Assembly: GCF_018982885.2 (NCBI RefSeq)
Contig: NZ_CP081849.1
Coordinates: 496,001 to 560,000, forward strand
Reading direction: 5' to 3'
DNA length: 64,000 bases
DNA from: Polymorphobacter megasporae
Lineage (GTDB): Bacteria; Pseudomonadota; Alphaproteobacteria; Sphingomonadales; Sphingomonadaceae
The translations under genes and the position numbers were made by a program. Each line of letters opens with the position of its first letter. Positions within the stretch are counted from its first letter, which is position 1. Positions 54,544-63,014 of the stretch are shown piece by piece. Under the pieces are notes generated by a model. It worked only from the letters and a program-made list of their open reading frames with translations. It made no database searches and was not told the origin of the DNA.

Positions 54544-54592
54544 GTAAGCGCCGATCGAACCCCACGCCGACTGCAGCATTGACGTTTGCGGG

Positions 54593-55219
54593 TTAGCGTT
54601 GGTTTTGGCGTTGTGGCGCTGCTTCAGCTTTTGCCTGTGCGACCCGTGCCGGCATGCAGGCGGTTCGGATCGCGATCACGCTTTCTGGAATGAGCGCGCA
54701 GGCGGTGCCGAGGATTTGCTCGCGGATCGCGGGCTCGATGGGGATCAGATCATCGCCGTTGGCGTCGCCGCAATAGACCAGGATCATCGAAAAGTGCCTG
54801 GCGGTGTCGTGGTGGGCGAGGAACGGCGCCCAGGCCTCGATCGAGAGCTTGATGGCGTCGAGGAAGCCCTCGGCCCAATCGCCGGGGATGGCGGTGCCGT
54901 CGGGGTGCTGCCAGAAGATCGGCGCCCAGTCGTCTGGTGTGTTCCCCAGCATGGTGGAGATCGCGTTGTAGCGGGCCACGATCGCCTGCAATGCGCGCTC
55001 GCCGTTCCGGCCTGCGGGCTGGACGAGGTGCTTGTTGCCCCAGACGCTGGGCAGCCAAATCTCGGGATGGACGAATGCCGGCCCGGCGACGAGGGCGGTC
55101 AGGAATCCGTCGAGATCGCTGAGCATCATGGAGTCTTCGGGCGCTTCGTCGCTCGACAGCCAGGAATCGAGTTCGTCGAGGGTCATGGCCGCACCCTTGG
55201 CGGATGGTCGCCGGGTCAT
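54593..55219 (-). CDS. UPF0149 (YecA/YgfB-like) passenger protein of IS66
   Basis: Protein of about 208 residues. It starts at 55219 with an ATGA overlap on the tnpC stop, so it is translated by coupling to the transposase message and lies inside the inverted repeats. The UPF0149 pattern is clear: MTLDELDSWLSSDEAPEDSM, LSDLDGFLTALVAGPAFVHP, EIWLPSVWGNKHL and the aromatic/acidic middle region. The C-terminal SecA-type metal tail of YecA is not present. The role is unknown; its position suggests part of the element and not a chromosomal gene. MTLDEL (11 codons on) is an alternative start. Confidence 0.82.
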   Translation of the reverse strand: MTRRPSAKGAAMTLDELDSWLSSDEAPEDSMMLSDLDGFLTALVAGPAFVHPEIWLPSVWGNKHLVQPAGRNGERALQAIVARYNAISTMLGNTPDDWAPIFWQHPDGTAIPGDWAEGFLDAIKLSIEAWAPFLAHHDTARHFSMILVYCGDANGDDLIPIEPAIREQILGTACALIPESVIAIRTACMPARVAQAKAEAAPQRQNQR

Positions 55220-56853
55220 GCAGCGATCTTGTGGCCGTGGGTCTTCGCCCACACCCATGGCAGCAACTCGTCGATCCGATTAATCGGATGCTCGCCGATC
55301 CGCTCGATAATGTCGGTGAGCCAGGCCTGCGGATCGATGCCGTTCAAGCGACAGGTCTCGACCAGCGAATAGAAGATGGCGGCATCCTCGCCGCCCTTGG
55401 CGGAGCCGACAAAGAGCCAGTTCTTGCGTCCTAGCGAAACACCGCGCAGGGCGTTCTCGACCAGGTTGTTGCTGATCTCGAGCCGACCGTCGTCGCAGTA
55501 GCGGACCATCACAGCCCAGCGGGATAGCGCATAGTTGCAGGCGAGCGCGAGGTCGCTCTTGGGTGCAAGTCCACGTGACTGCACCTCGAGCCAGAGGCGC
55601 AGCGCCGCAAGCCTGGGGATCGCCTCGGTCTGGCGCAGGGTTCGTCGCACATCGGGCGGCGAGCCTTTGATGCGGCGTTCAATGGCGAACAGCGCACCGA
55701 TGCGGGTGATGGCTTCAGCCGCGATCGCCGAGCGCCCCTTGCTGGTCACCAGCACGTCGTTGAACTTGCGGCGAACGTGGCTCCAGCAGCCGACCTCGAC
55801 GATGCCGCGCGCGGCGCCAGTGGCCCGATCGCGGTAGAGCGCGTTGTAGCCGGCGAACGCATCGGCTTGAAAATATCCGGCATAATCCTGCAGATGCTCG
55901 GCGGGATGCGCGCCGCGGCGATCGGCGCTGAACCTGTAGACCACCGCCGGTGGGGCACCGTCTCCCGAACTGCGATCGTCGCGCAGGTAAACCCAGAAGT
56001 GGGCGGTGCGGGTGCCGGCTTCGCCGGCTGCGCCCGGGGTCAGTAAGGTCACAGGTGTATCGTCACCATGGATCTTACCCGCCGCCAGCACATGGGCCAT
56101 CATCCGGTCGACGAGTGGCACCATCAGCCAGGCGATCTTGCCGGCCCAGTTGCCCATCAGGTCGCGGTCGATCGCGACGCCGGCGCGGCGCAGGATCGCC
56201 GACTGGCGATACCAAGGCAGGTGATCGGCGAAGCGGCTGACCAACAGATGAGCGAGCAAAGCGCTGGTCGCCCGTGCCTTGGGGATCGGCAATGGCGGCA
56301 CCGGCGCTTGCATGATGCGCTCGCAGGCCCGGCAGGCAAGCCGGGGCCGGATGTGGCGGATGACCTCGAACCGTGCGGGGATATAATCGAGAACTTCGGT
56401 GATGTCCTCGCCGATCCGGACCTGGGCTCCGTGGCAGCCCGGGCGGTCGCAGCGGTCGCCGCCGGCAGCGGGCAGATGTTCGATCTCGCGGCGCGGCAGA
56501 TGGGCCGGCAGTGGCGCGCGTCCGCCGCGGCGGATCGCGGGCACCGCGTCCTCGCCCGGCGTGTCGTCATTGGCTGGCGCGCCCGTCACAGTGTCACTCG
56601 TCATGGCCTCATCGAAGAGCAGGCGCAGCTGGTCTGCTGCGTGTTGCTCCGAGCTGCGACCGAACTGACTGCGCCGTAGCCGGGCAACTTCATGTTCGAG
56701 CTTGGCGATGCGCAATGTCTGCAGCTTGGCCAGCGCAGCACTCTTGGTTAGATCCGCCGTCGTCCGGTCGATCGTCTCGACCGCGTCGCGAACCATGCGC
56801 TGGAGAAGAATGGGGTCACGGGGTAAGTGACCAAGGTCAAACCGCATGTACAA
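55216..56853 (-). CDS. tnpC: IS66 transposase TnpC
   Basis: Complete DDE transposase of 545 residues. The N-terminal coiled coil ends in LRRSQFGRSSEQHAADQLRL. The zinc-binding region (CDRPGCHGAQ, CRACERIMQ) follows, then the IS66 core (GVAIDRDLMGNWAGKIAWLM, HGDDTPVTLLTPG with the first Asp, FQADAFAGYNALYRDRATGA with the second, EVGCWSHVRRKFNDVL), and the C-terminal ALRGVSLGRKNWLFVGSAKG. The stop overlaps the UPF0149 start. About 96 bases separate it from tnpB. Confidence 0.95.
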   Translation of the reverse strand: MYMRFDLGHLPRDPILLQRMVRDAVETIDRTTADLTKSAALAKLQTLRIAKLEHEVARLRRSQFGRSSEQHAADQLRLLFDEAMTSDTVTGAPANDDTPGEDAVPAIRRGGRAPLPAHLPRREIEHLPAAGGDRCDRPGCHGAQVRIGEDITEVLDYIPARFEVIRHIRPRLACRACERIMQAPVPPLPIPKARATSALLAHLLVSRFADHLPWYRQSAILRRAGVAIDRDLMGNWAGKIAWLMVPLVDRMMAHVLAAGKIHGDDTPVTLLTPGAAGEAGTRTAHFWVYLRDDRSSGDGAPPAVVYRFSADRRGAHPAEHLQDYAGYFQADAFAGYNALYRDRATGAARGIVEVGCWSHVRRKFNDVLVTSKGRSAIAAEAITRIGALFAIERRIKGSPPDVRRTLRQTEAIPRLAALRLWLEVQSRGLAPKSDLALACNYALSRWAVMVRYCDDGRLEISNNLVENALRGVSLGRKNWLFVGSAKGGEDAAIFYSLVETCRLNGIDPQAWLTDIIERIGEHPINRIDELLPWVWAKTHGHKIAA

Positions 56854-56949
56854 GCACTAGCCGATCGAGCGACGTACGGCCATCGAAAACATTGAAAAGC
56901 CGATTAAAAACAACGCCAAACCGCCGTTTTATGGCATGGTGTTATCGGC

Positions 56950-57306
56950 TTAGACGAGCGTCGGGACAACCGGCTCGGAATGGACAATCGCCCGCTTCCA
57001 GTCGAGCCCCTCGATCAACATCGCCAGTTGCGCCGGCGACAGCCGCAACGCTCCTTCGCTGGCGCGGGGCCACACGAAACGCCCATGCTCGAGGCGCTTG
57101 GCATAGAGGCATAAGCCGCTTCCGTCCCAGACCAGTGCCTTCAAACGATCGGCGCGCTTGCTGCGAAACAGGAAAACCGTGCCTGAGAACGGATCAAGCC
57201 GGAAGATCTGGCTGACCTGTGCCGCCAGGCCGTCAAAACCCTTGCGCATGTCGCACGGCGTCAGCGACAGATAGATCTTGGTTGACGGCGGGAAACTTAG
57301 GCTCAC
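56950..57306 (-). CDS. tnpB: IS66 accessory protein TnpB
   Basis: Intact Orf2 of 118 residues. The GTG start at 57306 overlaps the tnpA stop as GTGA; a longer open frame upstream has no conserved sequence. Signature segments: YLSLTPCDMRKGFDGLAAQV, RLDPFSGTVFLFRSKRADRL, LVWDGSGLCLYAKRLEHGRF and LSPAQLAMLIEGLDW. It is required with TnpA and TnpC for transposition in this family. Confidence 0.93.
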   Translation of the reverse strand: MSLSFPPSTKIYLSLTPCDMRKGFDGLAAQVSQIFRLDPFSGTVFLFRSKRADRLKALVWDGSGLCLYAKRLEHGRFVWPRASEGALRLSPAQLAMLIEGLDWKRAIVHSEPVVPTLV

Positions 57307-57716
57307 CGGCCGAGCTCGGAAATGACGCCGAGCACCTTCTTCAAGGCCGCGCGCTCGATCTCGGGCTCGATCGTTACCCGCGCGCCCGATGGCATGACGA
57401 TCTCGACCAGTCCAGTCCGCGGCGCAGGCGGGCGCTCCTCGGGTACGGATAATGCTGGCGCGCATAGCTCGACCGGCATGAAACCCTTCATTGCGCCCGC
57501 CAGCATCTGCTTGCGCCAGGTGTACAGCTGCCCCGTTCCGATCTCGTGTCGCCGCGCCACCAGCGAGGTGATCGCGTCGGGTACCAGCGTCTCCTGGACG
57601 ATCCGAAGCTTGGCCTCGTCGGACCAGCGCCGGCGCCGCTCAGACTGGATCACCACAGCCGGCTGATCGCCGTGAGCACTCTTACGAGCCTCGTACGTGC
57701 GGTCGTTGTCGTGCAT
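57303..57716 (-). CDS. tnpA: IS66 accessory protein TnpA
   Basis: Intact Orf1 of 137 residues with the helix-turn-helix-like part RRRRWSDEAKLRIVQETLVP, then ITSLVARRHEIGTGQLYTWR. The C-terminal segment is PSGARVTIEPEIERAALKKV. First gene of the element, about 78 bases inside the right terminal repeat. Its stop overlaps the tnpB GTG. Confidence 0.93.
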   Translation of the reverse strand: MHDNDRTYEARKSAHGDQPAVVIQSERRRRWSDEAKLRIVQETLVPDAITSLVARRHEIGTGQLYTWRKQMLAGAMKGFMPVELCAPALSVPEERPPAPRTGLVEIVMPSGARVTIEPEIERAALKKVLGVISELGR

Positions 57717-57901
57717 CCGCGCAAGCCCTCCACAGGCCGGCGAAAATCGTCGATAGCAGCAGTGTCAACAATGTGGGGATCGTTCGACGCTTACTGCTGG
57801 TTTCCCGCGTCGCTAACCTAAAAGTCAGTGATCATCCGTGTAACCGACGTCTCGGACAGCTTGCCGAGCCCCCCCCGCAATAAAACGCTTGGATGTGCTT
57901 C

Positions 57902-58200
57902 ATGGCTCGCGAACGCATCGATGATCTCGAGGTACTGCTAACCGTAACGCGCGAAGGCAGCTTCACCCGCGCGGCCCCCAAGCTGGGGTATCGAAGTCGG
58001 CGCTCGGTGAGACAGTGCGGGCGCCTAAAAAGCACGTTGGCCTGCGTCTTCTCGTCAGGACAACACGCAGCGTTTCCCCGACCACCGTCGGCGCGCGCTG
58101 CCTTGCGCGACGCGGAGGGCGATTTTGCGAGGACGGTCGTGCGCGTTACGCTCAATTCGGGGAATTCATTTCTGGCGCACGGGAACCTGTTTGGTGAGCG
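57902..58200 (+). pseudogene. LysR family regulator, N-terminal remnant with frameshift
   Basis: ATG 57902 gives MARERIDDLEVLLTVTREGS then FTRAAPKLGY. Near 57990 the frame shifts, and SKSALGETVRAPKKHVGLRL followed by LVRTTRSVSPT completes the helix-turn-helix and wing. Beyond about 58120 nothing of the effector domain is left. It lies 100 bases from the IS66 border; whether the IS removed part of it is not visible. Confidence 0.8.
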
Positions 58201-58506
58201 ACAGTGCTTTTGACTGCAAATCGGCGGGTGATTTAATGCTGCCGAGGCAAAAATCAGTCAGCGACCTGCCGCTATCGTCATAGGTGCAGGGCATAATATC
58301 AGGCATAATCATCACACTATCATTAGTTTGAGGGTCGGTAAGGCACTTTAAGAGGGGCTAATTCGGGATTAGCACATATATCGCAACAACTTGTCGCGTC
58401 GCTCAGAGGTATTATCGGACCGAGCCCAATGCCGCGCCACTTCACACAGATTTAAGCTGTTGTCCCTAAAGACTTACTTGAGTTTGTAAGTGTGGAGTTG
58501 CGTATT
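58201..58506. other. upstream region of the beta-helix PEP-CTERM gene
   Basis: A+T-richer stretch, no gene recognised, no sigma-54 type box seen. Confidence 0.45.
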
Positions 58507-59652
58507 ATGATTAAGCTTGTTAAGCATGCGGTATTATGTGCGCTGGCTGTCACGACGTCGGCAGACGCAAAAATCCTTTATGCGACATCTTCGACCATAA
58601 TGAGCATCTGGAAGACCGCGGTGAGCGGCGACACCATCCGGCTGTCGGGGACGTTTGCCGGCACCACGTCGCTCCAGAACAAGACCGCCACGAAGGCGAT
58701 CACGATCGATGCAACGAAAGCGACCTTCATCGGGACGCTCAAGTTTCAGTCGGTCAATAATATCAAGGTCGTCGGTGGACGGTACGACTCGACGGGCGGT
58801 CCGACGGCGTACGGTCGAGGGATCGTCGTCTACAAAAGCAGCAACCTTTCCTTTGACAAGCTCACCGTGGTGGCAAGCGGCACCGACGGCGAAACCGGAG
58901 TCGGGCTGGAGGGCGTCACCAATGCAAGTGTGACGAACTCGACCTTCACCAACGTCGGCGTCGGTGTCGGCGTCACCGGATCGAGCTACATCACGCTGAC
59001 CGGTAACAAGGTCGTCGGCGCGACGAAGGACGGCTACGACGCCTACAACGACCATAATGTGGTCATCGCCAACAATAGCTGCAGCGGCAGCAAGCCGCAG
59101 GCGGGCGCGCACCCTGATTGCGTCCAGCTTGCCAGCACCGGCGGACTGCCTGTCCAGTCGGACATCAAGGTCATCGATAATATCGCGACCGGCATGACCC
59201 AGGGATTCACCTCATTCTTGGGATCCGCGACGGGTAGCCTGCGCATCACGATGACGGGAAACATCATCAACGGCCTGATGTCGCAGGGCGTCGCCTGCTA
59301 TGGCTGCGTCGATAGCTTCATCACCAACAACTTCCTGTCGTCGCAGCCCGGTGCCCCCCATTTCGTCAATTTGAATGTCATTGGCGGGTCGAACAACGTC
59401 GTGTCCGGCAATACCTTTGGCTCGCTGAACACGTCGTCGGTCCTGCCGACTGACTATGCTTCGGCTTACTTCCGGCTGACTGGCACGACCTACAAGCCGA
59501 CCTTCGCCGACTTTTCGTCGATCGGCGCGACGGCGAGTATGGAGCGGATCGGTGCGACGATCCCCGAACCCGCCGAATGGGCGCTGCTAATCGCCGGCTT
59601 CGGCCTTGTCGGGTTTGCCGCCAGGCGCGCATCGCCTCGCGCTGTTGCTTGA
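58507..59652 (+). CDS. PEP-CTERM protein with right-handed beta-helix
   Basis: Exported protein of about 381 residues. ATG 58507 is chosen: GGAG lies 10 bases before it and a signal peptide (MIKLVKHAVLCALAVTTSAD) follows. The body is a parallel beta-helix of pectate-lyase type: VSGDTIRLSGTFAGTTSLQN, NIKVVGGRYDSTGGPTAYGR, VTNSTFTNVGVGVGVTGSSY, ITLTGNKVVGATKDGYDAYN. Cysteines occur at NNSCSG, PDCVQL and VACYGCVDSF. The tail is IPEPAEWALLIAGFGLVGFA then arginines. Polysaccharide binding or cleavage is plausible for the fold; catalytic residues cannot be assigned. A hairpin follows. Confidence 0.9.
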   Translation: MIKLVKHAVLCALAVTTSADAKILYATSSTIMSIWKTAVSGDTIRLSGTFAGTTSLQNKTATKAITIDATKATFIGTLKFQSVNNIKVVGGRYDSTGGPTAYGRGIVVYKSSNLSFDKLTVVASGTDGETGVGLEGVTNASVTNSTFTNVGVGVGVTGSSYITLTGNKVVGATKDGYDAYNDHNVVIANNSCSGSKPQAGAHPDCVQLASTGGLPVQSDIKVIDNIATGMTQGFTSFLGSATGSLRITMTGNIINGLMSQGVACYGCVDSFITNNFLSSQPGAPHFVNLNVIGGSNNVVSGNTFGSLNTSSVLPTDYASAYFRLTGTTYKPTFADFSSIGATASMERIGATIPEPAEWALLIAGFGLVGFAARRASPRAVA

Positions 59653-59658
59653 GTACTT

Positions 59659-59687
59659 TTGCCGCTGCCCCTCGTGGTCGGCGGCAA
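59659..59687 (+). terminator. hairpin after the beta-helix PEP-CTERM gene
   Basis: TTGCCGCTGCC and GGTCGGCGGCAA form a stem of about 10 pairs, 6 bases after the stop, followed by a T-rich stretch. Confidence 0.65.
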
Positions 59688-60052
59688 TTATTCACGTTCT
59701 TTGAGACGAGTGCGGAACGACCGATCGAAAACAAACCCAGCCCGACTTAATCTTCGAACTGGTCTTGTCGTTCGAAGGGTCAACGAATTCGATCGATCAG
59801 TTGCAGCAGACATCTTTATTCGCATGACGGAATATGGCTGGGCGGTGCACATCGTCTCGCTGACCGAACGCATGACGTCCACGAACGGCGTTACCGGCAA
59901 GTGGCAGAAGCGCTTGGCGTCAGCGGCCTCTGTTGGCCGCGTCGAGGCGGCGCCACGACCCGGAGGCTTCGAGCCGTAACCAGACGTTAAGGGTGCCCTA
60001 GACCGAAAGAAATCGTTACGCCGCCGCCCTATTTGGTCTAGAGAGGTGTGCT
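59688..60052. other. intergenic, no gene recognised
   Basis: A frame of about 100 codons runs through here on the plus strand but shows no family features or ribosome site. Confidence 0.4.
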
Positions 60053-60472
60053 ATGATTGACCCAGCCCGCATTACCTGCGCGTCCGAAATTGCTGTCGGC
60101 GAAACGATGTCGGCGTGGATGGGAACGCTGATCAACTATGTGCATTCAGGTCAGCCCGATCTAACCAATCGCCAGATGGCGGTGCTGATGATAGTTTATT
60201 TTCTCCCGGCACCGCACACTGTGCGCGGTCTCGCGGCGCAGTTGCGGGTTTGTAAGCCGGTCGTAACCCGGGTACTCAATAAACTTGGAGCACTGGGCTT
60301 CTTACGACGGCAGAAAGACCTCTCCGATCTTAGAAGCATATTTGTTGAGCGAACGCCGCAGGGACGCGCGTTTATTGAGGACCTCATTAAATTGTGGGAT
60401 CCTGGTTACAATCTGGAGGTCAGAGCCGAAAGCTTGAGAGTCGTGTCAGAACGGCGCGATACGGGACGTTGA
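60053..60472 (+). CDS. MarR family transcriptional regulator
   Basis: Winged-helix regulator of 139 residues. The N-terminal dimer helix is followed by LTNRQMAVLMIVYFLPAPHT, the recognition helix region VRGLAAQLRVCKPVVTRVLN and the wing (GFLRRQKDLSDLRSIFVERT with the conserved D-x-R). GAGAGGTG lies before the ATG. It stands alone between an unassigned stretch and a PEP-CTERM remnant; no co-transcribed gene and therefore no obvious target. Confidence 0.87.
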   Translation: MIDPARITCASEIAVGETMSAWMGTLINYVHSGQPDLTNRQMAVLMIVYFLPAPHTVRGLAAQLRVCKPVVTRVLNKLGALGFLRRQKDLSDLRSIFVERTPQGRAFIEDLIKLWDPGYNLEVRAESLRVVSERRDTGR

Positions 60473-60628
60473 CTCAACCCCGCCGCGAATTGACCGGAGG
60501 AAGCAGTTGGGGCATCCCACGGCCCCTGACGCATCCATATTACCCCGGATCGTTTCCAAAACAGGGGAGCACCCTGCGGTGCGCCCCTGTTGTCTGCCCA
60601 GCGATGATGCTTAACTGGCGACCACGCT

Positions 60629-60748
60629 TCAGCGGCGGCGCGCGCAATAACCGACCAGGCCGAAGCCCGCGACCATCAGGAACATCAAAGCTGGCTCGGA
60701 AACGGTCGCGAGTGCAAAGGTTATGCTGCTGCCGACACCTGCCGGTCA
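60629..60748 (-). pseudogene. PEP-CTERM protein, C-terminal remnant
   Basis: On the minus strand AGVGSSITFALATVSEPALM followed by FLMVAGFGLVGYCARRR and TGA is a PEP-CTERM tail with SEPA for PEPx. An in-frame TGA lies just upstream and no exported domain is left. Confidence 0.7.
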
Positions 60749-60865
60749 ATGTCGGCTCCGCGAAGCGAGTAACCGATATGCGTTAATGTCTACAGGTCCT
60801 ATTACAGAGTGGGTGTTCGGTTCGACCACAACCCGCTGTGTATTGTTCTAGCACCTTTGCCACCG

Positions 60866-61612
60866 CTAATCGTCGCACTCTGAACTCAAAACATTGCTTA
60901 ACAGCTTTTCGACCTCGGCATGGATGATCTCGTAACAGTCGCAAGCGATGCTCAGCAGCCGATCGCGATCGACGACGGTAATCTTGCCTCGACGATGTTC
61001 GACAATGCCTTCAGCCTGAAGATCACGCGCAACTTTTGAAATCGCGTTTCGCTTGACCCCGAGCATGGCGGCCAGGAATTCCTGTGTCATCGGCAGGCGA
61101 TCGCCGTCGGTGCGATCGTGCGTAAGGAGGATCCAGCGCGCACACCGTCGCCGCACATCGTGAAGAGCGTTGCACGCGACAGACTGCAATGTCGTCCGGG
61201 TGAGAACGTCTCGGTACCGTGATACTGCCGAGCAGAACCGAACGCTATCGTCGACCATGTCCTCGAACGCCGCCGCGGTGACCCTCTGCGCCGAACCCGG
61301 CAGTTGCACCTGAAAACGGGTGAATGCGGTATCGACGAACCCGCTGGCACTCATGCCCGCAGCGCCCTCGCAGCCGATTGCGGCGGTTTCAGCGCAGCGT
61401 CCATCAGGCATGACGACAATCAGGGAGATGATGCCGGCGGTCGGGAGATAGACATGCTCGAGGCGTTGGCCGGGCTCATACAGCACCTGCCCGAGCTCGA
61501 GAGGAACAGTGGTCATCCACTGTGCTAATTTGGGTTGATCCTCGGCAAGCACGCGGGACAGAAGGTAGTTGGTGTCGGGCCAGGCGTCGTGGGCTGGCAG
61601 TTGCATGGCCAT
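60866..61612 (-). CDS. Crp/Fnr family transcriptional regulator
   Basis: Regulator of 248 residues. The start at 61612 (MAMQLPAHDAWPD) is preferred; the frame is open 40 codons further without family-like sequence. The effector barrel has LGQVLYEPGQRLEHVYLPTA and GCEGAAGMSASGF, without the Cys cluster of Fnr, so no iron-sulphur sensing. The C-terminal winged helix is DRLPMTQEFLAAMLGVKRNA, then ISKVARDLQAEGIVEHRRGK. This subgroup is common in sphingomonads and often light- or redox-linked, with unknown ligand. It is divergent from the stress operon. Confidence 0.9.
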   Translation of the reverse strand: MAMQLPAHDAWPDTNYLLSRVLAEDQPKLAQWMTTVPLELGQVLYEPGQRLEHVYLPTAGIISLIVVMPDGRCAETAAIGCEGAAGMSASGFVDTAFTRFQVQLPGSAQRVTAAAFEDMVDDSVRFCSAVSRYRDVLTRTTLQSVACNALHDVRRRCARWILLTHDRTDGDRLPMTQEFLAAMLGVKRNAISKVARDLQAEGIVEHRRGKITVVDRDRLLSIACDCYEIIHAEVEKLLSNVLSSECDD

Positions 61613-61724
61613 GAGAAAGCTCTTTCGCTCGCGCCGCAGAACCAACCCTGTTCGGTATCGGACGCAGACTCTGAGAGACCATACGACTTCCGGGAAAATC
61701 GTGGCGAAAATACGAATTGCCGCG

Positions 61725-61749
61725 GGAACCACGTCACGATCGCATCGTT
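61725..61749 (+). promoter_or_regulatory. EcfG-type general stress response promoter
   Basis: GGAAC (61725-61729), 16 bases, then CGTT (61746-61749): a full match to the alphaproteobacterial sigma-EcfG consensus GGAAC-N16/17-CGTT. It lies about 98 bases upstream of the DUF2382 start, and the operon contents are stress-type. Confidence 0.85.
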
Positions 61750-61846
61750 AAGCGCACTGTCAGATACATAACGAGCTCTGGCGACGCTGCTTTCGGCGTT
61801 GGCCTCGAGGAGAGGCGCTCGTTTTCAGATCACTCTGGAGCCAGCA

Positions 61847-62335
61847 ATGGTCGTATCGGCACGTACCCAGTTTGGGAATGGCGGCGAGTTACCGAGCGCC
61901 GATCCCGCCTGTGATGGTCTTGCGGTTACGACAAGTGTCGATTGCACGCCGCAGCCGCAGGACGGAATTATCCAGCTTGTCGAAGAGACAGTGCGCATCG
62001 ACAAGCGCAAGGTCGAAACCGGCAAGGTTCGGGTGCGCACCGTCGTCGACGAGGAGCCGGTCGTCGTCCGCGCCACCCTGTCGGGCAATTACGTCACCGT
62101 CGACCGCATCCCGGTCAACCGCGTCGTCGATGCTGCACCGCCGCCGCGTGAAGTCGATGGCGTCATGATCATCTCGGTCGTCGAAGAGCGCATTCGCGTT
62201 GTCCGCGAGCTTGTTCTCATCGAGGAGGTCCATATGCGCGATGTGCAGACCTCCGAGCCGTTCGAGCAAACCGTAATGCGCCGCGTCATGCGTGCCGAGA
62301 TTGAACGTGAACACATCGATCGGGAGATAAATTAA
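61847..62335 (+). CDS. DUF2382 (YsnF/AvaK-like) stress protein
   Basis: Protein of 162 residues. ATG 61847 has GGAG 8 bases upstream. The DUF2382 pattern runs from IIQLVEETVRIDKRKVETGK through RVRTVVDEEPVVVRATLSGN to YVTVDRIPVNRVVD, with a second half-repeat (ISVVEERIRVVRELVLIEEV). It is rich in charged residues and predicted to be soluble. Function in the family is not established; members are induced by stress. Its stop shares one base with the ATG of the OmpA-like gene, so the two are coupled. An EcfG promoter precedes it. Confidence 0.85.
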   Translation: MVVSARTQFGNGGELPSADPACDGLAVTTSVDCTPQPQDGIIQLVEETVRIDKRKVETGKVRVRTVVDEEPVVVRATLSGNYVTVDRIPVNRVVDAAPPPREVDGVMIISVVEERIRVVRELVLIEEVHMRDVQTSEPFEQTVMRRVMRAEIEREHIDREIN

Positions 62336-62979
62336 TGGCCAACGACCGCAACAATACCGACGGCGCCCCGCCGAGCCACGTCCACATCGAAAAGGGCAAG
62401 TCGGTCAACTGGCTGGCATGGATGGCGCTCGGCCTTGGCTTGCTGGCGCTGTTGTGGGCGCTGACACGCCACCGGGACACCCCGATCTCGACCGAGACCG
62501 TTTCGACGACCACCACATCGCCCGTCGCGGCAGTCGGTTCAACTGTTGATCCGACCCCTAGCTCAACTGTTGGGGCGACTACGACCGCGTCTGTTAGTAC
62601 CCTTGGTGCCTATCTTGCCGGTAACGAAGCGGCACCGCGCACCTTCGCCTTCGATACGATGCACTTCGCGACGTCGTCGAGCGAGCTGACCGCACCGGAC
62701 AGGTCGACGGTCGATGATGTCGCTGGCGTGCTCGGCAAGTACCAACAGACGAACATCAAGATCGTCGGGTACGCAGATGCCCGTGGCGCCGCTGATGCCA
62801 ACCAGAAGCTTGGTCTCGACCGTGCGAACGCGGTCAAGGCTGCCTTGGTCGGCAAGGGCATAGCCGCCGGTCGTATCGGTACCGGCAGCGGCGGAGCCGC
62901 CGACCCGGTGAACACCAATGCGACGTCGTCCGGCCAGGCGGAGAACCGCCGCACCGAGCTCGTCGTCGTCAACCGCTAA
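62335..62979 (+). CDS. OmpA-family protein with N-terminal membrane anchor
   Basis: Protein of 214 residues. A cytoplasmic N-terminus of about 25 residues precedes one uncleaved-looking membrane helix (LAWMALGLGLLALLWALTRH), then a Thr/Ser/Val-rich linker and a peptidoglycan-binding OmpA domain (MHFATSSSELTAPDRSTVDD, IVGYADARGAADANQKLGLD, RANAVKAALVGKGIAAGRIG, AENRRTELVV). It would link the inner membrane to the cell wall. Middle gene of the stress operon; start overlaps the upstream stop by one base. Confidence 0.9.
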   Translation: MANDRNNTDGAPPSHVHIEKGKSVNWLAWMALGLGLLALLWALTRHRDTPISTETVSTTTTSPVAAVGSTVDPTPSSTVGATTTASVSTLGAYLAGNEAAPRTFAFDTMHFATSSSELTAPDRSTVDDVAGVLGKYQQTNIKIVGYADARGAADANQKLGLDRANAVKAALVGKGIAAGRIGTGSGGAADPVNTNATSSGQAENRRTELVVVNR

Positions 62980-63014
62980 CTTCGTTCCACCCCAGCCGAG
63001 TAGAAGGACATATC

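Larger units (their letters stand above)
54544..57794 (-). mobile_element. IS66 family insertion sequence, intact, with UPF0149 passenger
   Basis: The terminal repeats are GTAAGCGCCGATCGAACCCC (left) and GTAAGCGTCGAACGATCCCC (inward from right). A perfect 8-bp target repeat TGCTGGTT lies on both sides. tnpA, tnpB and tnpC are all intact, with a fourth gene coupled to tnpC. This copy looks recent and capable of transposition. Confidence 0.96.

Noticed and set aside
54599-55372. Plus-strand frame across UPF0149 and tnpC
   Set aside because: Lies wholly within two convincing minus-strand genes and shows no protein family.
59659-59979. Frame of 106 codons after the beta-helix PEP-CTERM gene
   Set aside because: Begins inside the terminator hairpin and has no family features.
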